Assembly: GCA_964409295.1 (NCBI GenBank)
Contig: CAYPCV010000161.1
Span: 1 to 10,488 of the forward strand
DNA from: UBA1140 sp964409295
Lineage (GTDB): Bacteria > Campylobacterota > Campylobacteria > Campylobacterales > Sulfurovaceae
Reading direction: 5' to 3'
Length of the DNA: 10,488 nt
The position numbers were made by a program, and so were the translations under genes. Numbering within the stretch: the stretch's first letter is position 1; the number at the start of each line of letters is the position of its first letter. The notes beneath the pieces are model-generated. The model did not search any database, was not told where the DNA came from, and saw only the letters and a program-made list of their open reading frames with translations. Below are positions 5,978 through 10,488 of the stretch, piece after piece.

Positions 5978-8900
5978 TTCTTTTATCTTATCAAATAAAT
6001 CTACATCAAGTCCAAGTGCTTGAAGCTCTTTTGTTAATACGAACATGGTCTCAGGAACACCTGATTCTGGAACGCTTTCGCCTTTTGTAATCGCACGGTA
6101 TGCTCGTGTACGTCCATCAACATCATCCGACTTAATGGTCAACATCTCTTTAAGAATATGAGAAGCACCATACGCCTCTAATGCCCAAACTTCCATCTCT
6201 CCAAATCTCTGTCCACCAAACAGTGCTTTACCACCAACAGGCTGTTGAGTTACTAGTGAGTATGGTCCAGTTGAACGAGCATGAACTTTTTCATCAACAA
6301 GGTGGTGTAGTTTTAACATGTACATGTAACCTACGTTTACTCTCTCTAGCATCTTTTCGCCAGTTTTACCATCGTAAAGTTCTGTTTTACCATCGGTATC
6401 CATTTTAGCTAATTCAAACAATTTATCAAACTCTTCGTAGTTTGCACCCTCGAATACAGAAGCTCCAAACTTAACACCGTTTGCCCAGTCACGAGCATAA
6501 ATCAATAACTCATCATCACTGACTTTAGATAGGGTCTCTTTGGCATTCATCAGTTTTGCTACATCAGCAATTTCTGTCATTTTAGCTCTTAAATCACTAA
6601 TCATGGTCTCTTTATGCTCATCAAACATACTTTGAATCTGCTCTCCAAGCTCTTTGGCAATCATACCAAGGTGTACTTCAAGAATCTGTCCAATGTTCAT
6701 ACGCGAAGGTACTCCCAGTGGATTCAAGATAATATCAACAGTTTTACCCTCTTTGGTATATGGCATATCAATTTCGGGAACAATATTAGAAACAATACCT
6801 TTGTTTCCGTGACGACCAGCCATCTTATCTCCTACTTTTAACTTACGTTTAGTAGCGATGTATACTTTTACTAGCTTGGTTACACCATTTGGTAAAATAT
6901 CATCTTTTTCAAGAATATTTAACTTCTCTTCATGAGCATCTTTAAGCTTCTTTTTCTGTCTTTGGAAGTAATTCTTAGTTGAATTATACTCCGACTGAAT
7001 AGAGTGGTCATACGAAAGAACAACCGATCGTAATGCAAAACGGTTTACTTCAAGAATTACTTCTGTAGGAATAGCATCTCCTGCTTTATACTCAACCTCT
7101 GCAACCGTTACATCTGATGCAAGAGTCGATTTAGAGAGTAAGTCAGCAATTCGTAAAAGTTCCTCTTTATCAATCATCAAGAGTTTATCATGATGCTCTC
7201 CATCAAGAACAGCTTTCTCCTCTTCATAAGACTGAACAGCTCTTGCATCACGCTCTTGACCTTTTTTGATAAAGACCTTAACATCAACAACAACACCTTC
7301 CATAGAAGCTTTACAGTAGAGTGATTTATTAACAACATGCCCTGCTTTGTCTCCAAAGATAGCACGAAGTAGTCTCTCTTCTGGTGTTGGTTTAATCTCT
7401 CCTTTTGGAGAAACTTTACCAACCAAAATCATTCCAGGTTTAACATGTGTTCCTACTTGAACAATACCAGATTCATCAAGATGGGTTAATTCATCTTCAC
7501 GAATGTTCTGAATATCTCTTGTAATCTCTTCTGTACCATGCTTAAGCTCACGAGCTTCAATCTCTACTTCATAAGTATGAACTGATGTAAAGGTATCTTC
7601 TCTTAAAATCTTTTCAGAGATAATAATCGCATCTTCGTAGTTATATCCGTACCAAGGCATAAAGGCAACACGCATATTTTTACCAATTGCAAGCTCTCCC
7701 ATATCCATGTTTGGACCATCAGCAATCACTTGACCAGCTGTTACAACATCGCCAAGTTTTGCTGTTGGAGATTGTGTAAATGTCGTATTTTGGTTGGTAC
7801 GCATATTTTTTTCCATTGGATAATGGTCAATAAATACACCTCCATCATCTTCTCCTAAAATATAGATATTTTTAGAATCAACTTTCTCTACACGTCCAGC
7901 TCTTTTAGCTTTTACAGACTCCCAAGCATCACGAGATACAATTGCTTCCATACCTGTACCAACAACTGGTGCATCGGTTTTAAGCAAAGGAACAGCCTGA
8001 CGTTGCATGTTTGAACCCATCAATGCACGGTTAGCATCATCGTGTTCCAAGAATGGAATCAACGCAGCAGCTGAACCTGAAACCATCAATGGCGAAATAT
8101 CAATCAGTGAAACTTTTTTAGTCTCGTTAAGAAGAATTTCCCCATTACAACGTGTTTCAATAAGGTCATGAACAATGGTTCTATCTTTAATCTCAGTAGA
8201 GGCAGGTGCAATAACCAAATCCTCTTCTTGAGTTGCTGTTAAATAGACAATCTCTTCTTGAATCACACCATCAATAACTTTGTTATATGGAGCTTCAATA
8301 AATCCTAAATCATTTACTTTTGCATAGGTTGCCAAGGTATTAATTAGACCAATATTTTGACCCTCTGGAGTCTCAATAGGACAAATTCTACCGTAGTGTG
8401 TTGGGTGGACATCCCGAACCTCAAAACCTGCACGCTCTTTAACAAGACCACCCTCTCCAAGAGCTGAGAGTCTTCTTTTATGCGTTACTTCTGAAAGTGG
8501 GTTTGTTTGGTCCATAAACTGTGACAACTGCCCTGATGAGAAGAACTCTAAAATGGTATTTGTAATCATTTTAGAGTTTACTAAATCGTGAGGCATAAGT
8601 TCATCAAGCGTCCCAGAAAGCGTTGTCATCTTATCTTTAATCGCTTTTTGCATCTTGGTAAGACCGTTATAAAGCTCATTACCAAGAAGCTCTCCAATGG
8701 CTCTAATTCTTCTGTTACCCAAGTGGTCTCTATCATCAATATGACCAGAACCATTTTTAACTTTAGATAAATACTTAACGGTATGAATAATGTCTTCAGC
8801 CGTCATAACCGTTACATATTCAGGAACATTAAGCCCTAATTTATGGTTCATCTTCATACGACCAACTTTGGTTAGGTCATAACGCTCTGGGTCAAAGAAG

Positions 8901-10111
8901 AGTTGTCTTAAAAAGTTTTTAGCAGCTTCAGCAGTTACTGGTTCGCCAGGTCTCATTACTTTATAAATACGAATCACAGCTAAAGCATTCTCATCTTCAA
9001 TATCTTCTGTCTGCTTAAGCAATCTAAGCGACTCTTGGTCAGCAATAAACGATTTAATAATTGAGTTATCTGACCCTTCAGCCAAATCATTTGCAATATG
9101 AAATGACTCTATTCCTGCATCAATAATCTTTTTGAGTTTTAACTCATCCATCCCTGTTACAACATCATAAAGAACTTCTCCACTCTCTTGATCAATAATT
9201 GGACGAGAAAGATGTCTTTCAATTAATACATCTAATGGATACTCTACCCACTCTAATCCATCATCAATAAGTTTTTGAGCTTTTTTCTTAGTTAAACGTT
9301 TTGAAGCAGCAACAACAATATCTCCATTTAAATCACGAATTTCATACGGAGCACGCCCAGAGAACTCTTCAACCGAAAATTTTGTTACAAATCTATTGTC
9401 TCTTACAAAAATCTCTTTTGATGCATAGAAGAGTTTCATAATGTCTTCTTTAGAGTAATCTAAGGCTCTAAATAAAATAGTTACAGGAATTTTTCTTCTT
9501 TTATTGATTCTAGCGTACAAAATATCTTTTGCATCGTACTCAAAGTATAACCAAGAACCACGGTCAGGGATAATTTGTGCAGAGTAGATAAGTTTATTAA
9601 CAACTGTAGTTGCCTCTTCTTCTTTAAAAATAACCCCTGGACTTCGGTGTAATTGGTTTACAACAACTCTCTCTACACCATTAATAATAAATGATGTTCT
9701 ATCAGTCATTAGTGGAATATCTCTTACATAAACGGCTTGATTTTTAATCTCTTTGGCATCAAGTTTTTCGCCACTCTTCTCATCACGATTCCAGATGGTT
9801 AAAGATATATTCATTTTTAATGATACAGAGTAGGTTAATCCACGTTCCATACACTCACGAATGGTATATTTAGGCTGAACAATTTCAGAACCTTTATACT
9901 CTAAAGATAATCTATTTTGATGATCATGTAATGGGAAAACTGAACGAAAAACTTTTTCAATGGTTGATTCAGATCTGTTTTTAGAATCAATCATTAAAAA
10001 GTCATCATATGATTTTTGTTGTAATTGAAGTAAATTTGGAACAGCAATTTGTTGAGGGGTCTTAGCGAAACTGACACGAAGTCTATTTCCAGAGTGTAAA
10101 GAGTTTAACAT
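5966..10111 (-). CDS. rpoB: DNA-directed RNA polymerase subunit beta
   Basis: The beta subunit forms the other half of the polymerase active-site cleft and the rifampicin pocket. It has 1381 residues (E. coli 1342). Visible in order: N-terminal lobe with VERVVVNQLHRSPGV (146-160); a lineage insertion near 225-345 that can be aligned with E. coli insert SI1; rifampicin region QLSQFMDQTNPLSEVTHKRR (528-547) continuing to L551; CPIETPEGQNIGLINTLA (577-594); NYEDAIIIS (824-832) with Glu826 and Asp827; flap region GEIKPTPEERLLRAIFGDKA (904-923); a charged, probably coiled-coil insert at about 950-1075; catalytic Lys1088 and Lys1096 with GDKMAGRHGNKG (1094-1105); and the C-terminal clamp QPVGGKALFGGQRFGEMEVW (1290-1309). 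Rifampicin-contact positions Gln531, Asp534, His544, Arg547, Ser549 and Leu551 match the sensitive form. The start has AAGG seven bases upstream and gives the group-typical MLNSL. A 245-base structured spacer separates it from rplL. Confidence 0.99.
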   Translation of the reverse strand: MLNSLHSGNRLRVSFAKTPQQIAVPNLLQLQQKSYDDFLMIDSKNRSESTIEKVFRSVFPLHDHQNRLSLEYKGSEIVQPKYTIRECMERGLTYSVSLKMNISLTIWNRDEKSGEKLDAKEIKNQAVYVRDIPLMTDRTSFIINGVERVVVNQLHRSPGVIFKEEEATTVVNKLIYSAQIIPDRGSWLYFEYDAKDILYARINKRRKIPVTILFRALDYSKEDIMKLFYASKEIFVRDNRFVTKFSVEEFSGRAPYEIRDLNGDIVVAASKRLTKKKAQKLIDDGLEWVEYPLDVLIERHLSRPIIDQESGEVLYDVVTGMDELKLKKIIDAGIESFHIANDLAEGSDNSIIKSFIADQESLRLLKQTEDIEDENALAVIRIYKVMRPGEPVTAEAAKNFLRQLFFDPERYDLTKVGRMKMNHKLGLNVPEYVTVMTAEDIIHTVKYLSKVKNGSGHIDDRDHLGNRRIRAIGELLGNELYNGLTKMQKAIKDKMTTLSGTLDELMPHDLVNSKMITNTILEFFSSGQLSQFMDQTNPLSEVTHKRRLSALGEGGLVKERAGFEVRDVHPTHYGRICPIETPEGQNIGLINTLATYAKVNDLGFIEAPYNKVIDGVIQEEIVYLTATQEEDLVIAPASTEIKDRTIVHDLIETRCNGEILLNETKKVSLIDISPLMVSGSAAALIPFLEHDDANRALMGSNMQRQAVPLLKTDAPVVGTGMEAIVSRDAWESVKAKRAGRVEKVDSKNIYILGEDDGGVFIDHYPMEKNMRTNQNTTFTQSPTAKLGDVVTAGQVIADGPNMDMGELAIGKNMRVAFMPWYGYNYEDAIIISEKILREDTFTSVHTYEVEIEARELKHGTEEITRDIQNIREDELTHLDESGIVQVGTHVKPGMILVGKVSPKGEIKPTPEERLLRAIFGDKAGHVVNKSLYCKASMEGVVVDVKVFIKKGQERDARAVQSYEEEKAVLDGEHHDKLLMIDKEELLRIADLLSKSTLASDVTVAEVEYKAGDAIPTEVILEVNRFALRSVVLSYDHSIQSEYNSTKNYFQRQKKKLKDAHEEKLNILEKDDILPNGVTKLVKVYIATKRKLKVGDKMAGRHGNKGIVSNIVPEIDMPYTKEGKTVDIILNPLGVPSRMNIGQILEVHLGMIAKELGEQIQSMFDEHKETMISDLRAKMTEIADVAKLMNAKETLSKVSDDELLIYARDWANGVKFGASVFEGANYEEFDKLFELAKMDTDGKTELYDGKTGEKMLERVNVGYMYMLKLHHLVDEKVHARSTGPYSLVTQQPVGGKALFGGQRFGEMEVWALEAYGASHILKEMLTIKSDDVDGRTRAYRAITKGESVPESGVPETMFVLTKELQALGLDVDLFDKIKEEEV

Positions 10112-10160
10112 GGGCGAACCTTATTATAGTATGTTATGTTAATTAAATGTATAGATATAC

Positions 10161-10192
10161 AAAAAAACTATTGCGCAATAGCTCATCGCTAT
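10161..10192 (-). terminator. Weak terminator-like hairpin with overlapping alternative stem, upstream of rpoB
   Basis: On the minus strand GAGCTATT, loop GCGC and AATAGTTT form an eight-pair stem (10184-10165, two pairs G-U) built on the perfect palindrome CTATTGCGCAATAG, and seven Ts (10167-10161) run on from it. The stem is short and AU-rich, so termination would be partial. Just upstream, ATAGC GATGA GCTAT (10192-10178) forms a competing 5-bp stem that uses the same left arm. This is the geometry of a terminator with an antiterminator. Known: in E. coli partial termination between rplL and rpoB keeps polymerase subunits far below L7/L12. The same role here is inferred from position. The 50 bases from here to rpoB hold only A/T-rich sequence and the weak AAGG site. 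Confidence 0.5.
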
Positions 10193-10230
10193 ATCTGAAT
10201 AAATCATAATTGATAATGGCTTTTTGATTT

Positions 10231-10253
10231 TGTACTGTTACTAATGCAGCACA
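10231..10253 (-). repeat. Tandem hairpin element, second copy (loop CATTAGTAA)
   Basis: On the minus strand TGTGCTG, loop CATTAGTAA, CAGTACA: seven pairs including one G-U, extendable by one outer T-A pair. It is the downstream member of a pair spaced exactly 33 bases apart. A 17-base core (10233-10249) is identical to the other copy (10266-10282). The differences from that copy lie only in the stem and keep pairing, which suggests an RNA element. Its function is unknown to me. Confidence 0.6.
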
Positions 10254-10263
10254 AGAGTTATAA

Positions 10264-10286
10264 TCTACTGTTACTAATGCAGTAGA
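10264..10286 (-). repeat. Tandem hairpin element, first copy (loop CATTAGTAA)
   Basis: On the minus strand TCTACTG, loop CATTAGTAA, CAGTAGA: a perfect 7-bp stem with a 9-base loop. Compared with the copy at 10231-10253 the loop is identical; stem pair 2 is C-G here and G-C there, and stem pair 4 is A-T here and G-T there. Compensating change with a fixed loop is the usual sign of a structured RNA, for example a protein-binding hairpin, though a double operator read as DNA cannot be excluded. Confidence 0.6.
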
Positions 10287-10309
10287 AGAAAGGGTCGAAA
10301 TATATTAAT

Positions 10310-10338
10310 GTTTCAAATGAGCAAAGCTCACTTGAAAC
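10310..10338 (-). promoter_or_regulatory. Long hairpin just after rplL, candidate RNA processing or 3'-end element
   Basis: On the minus strand GTTTCAAGTGAGC, loop TTT and GCTCATTTGAAAC give 13 continuous pairs with one G-U; on the plus strand that pair is a C-A mismatch. It begins 18 bases past the rplL stop. No T-run follows (ATTAATATATTTCG), so it is not a canonical terminator. E. coli has an RNase III site and partial terminator in the same spacer, and this hairpin could serve for cleavage or protection of the rplL 3' end. Confidence 0.5.
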
Positions 10339-10356
10339 GTGTGATTTAAATAAAAC

Positions 10357-10488
10357 TTATTTAAGCTCACAAGAAGCACCAGCTTCTTCAATTTGTTTTT
10401 TGAACTCTTCTGCCTCATCTTTAGAAACAGCCTCTTTAAGAGTTGTTGGAGCTTCTTCAACTGCAGCTTTAGCTTCTTTAAGTCCAAG
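10357..10488 (-). CDS. rplL: 50S ribosomal protein L7/L12, C-terminal part (cut by window edge)
   Basis: These are the last 43 residues of L7/L12, the multi-copy stalk protein that recruits and activates translational GTPases such as EF-G and EF-Tu. Translation from the window edge gives LGLKEAKAAVEEAPTTLKEA, then VSKDEAEEFKKQIEEAGASC, then ELK and TAA. This matches the helical C-terminal factor-binding domain, including the GLKEAK segment contacted by the factors. The alternative frame across the same bases gives only a Lys/Leu-rich sequence unlike any ribosomal protein. The N-terminal dimerisation domain and hinge lie outside the window. The Cys four residues from the end is a minor feature. 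It is the last gene before the rpoB spacer, as in the usual rplKAJL-rpoBC cluster. Confidence 0.95.
   Translation of the reverse strand, partial: LGLKEAKAAVEEAPTTLKEAVSKDEAEEFKKQIEEAGASCELK

Noticed and set aside
5966..10111. Possible intein or frameshift in the large polymerase genes
   Set aside because: Both subunits read through without interruption; all catalytic motifs are in order and the length excess fits known lineage insertions.
10123..10128. TATAAT on the minus strand just before rpoB
   Set aside because: Transcription would start about five bases before the rpoB ATG and lose the Shine-Dalgarno site, and no -35 match was found. It is more likely chance in A/T-rich sequence.
10231..10286. 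The tandem repeat as a CRISPR array or insertion-sequence end
   Set aside because: There are only two copies, a 16-base gap between the 17-base cores is too short for a CRISPR spacer, no cas or transposase gene is present, and the elements fold as matched-loop hairpins.
10305..10487. Lys/Leu-rich 60-residue minus-strand frame over the rplL end
   Set aside because: It is the wrong frame of rplL; the correct frame gives a clear L7/L12 C-terminus ending at 10357.

Overview
The window is a block of core transcription and translation genes, all on the minus strand, from an AT-rich bacterium. Protein signatures point to the Campylobacterota (former Epsilonproteobacteria). The S7 start MRRRKAPVRPVL and the RpoB start MLNSLHSGNRLR look typical of that group, and rplL-rpoB-rpoC-rpsL-rpsG-fusA in direct succession is the order I know from it. 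rpoB and rpoC are separate genes, which argues against Helicobacter and Wolinella, where they are fused. A Sulfurimonas- or Sulfurovum-like member is my best guess, but the genus is inferred from memory and not proven here.

Reading in the direction of transcription (high to low coordinates): the 3' end of rplL (L7/L12, 10357-10488); a 245-base spacer rich in RNA-like structure; rpoB (5966-10111); rpoC (1434-5966), overlapping rpoB by one base; a 259-base spacer with a candidate terminator or processing hairpin, a good -10 box and a structured leader; rpsL (S12, 800-1174, TTG start); a 136-base spacer with hairpins where E. coli carries its S7 repressor target; rpsG (S7, 196-663); and the 5' end of fusA (EF-G, 1-184). 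The two large genes make the beta and beta-prime subunits of RNA polymerase. The others make ribosomal proteins of the stalk and the decoding site, plus the translocase that acts on that ribosome.

I found no mobile element, CRISPR array, toxin system, defence system, tRNA or foreign-looking gene. The genes are ordinary, so the interest lies in the spacers. The rplL-rpoB spacer holds two tandem hairpins with an identical 9-base loop (CATTAGTAA on the minus strand). All three of their sequence differences lie in the stems and keep the pairing, including one C-G to G-C swap. Next comes a weak terminator-like hairpin with seven Ts, whose left arm can instead pair with sequence just upstream. This resembles an attenuator that would set the ratio of L7/L12 to RNA polymerase. 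Several spacer stems pair fully only on the minus strand, through G-U pairs, as expected if they act in the transcript. No folding or database comparison could be run, so these functions are hypotheses.
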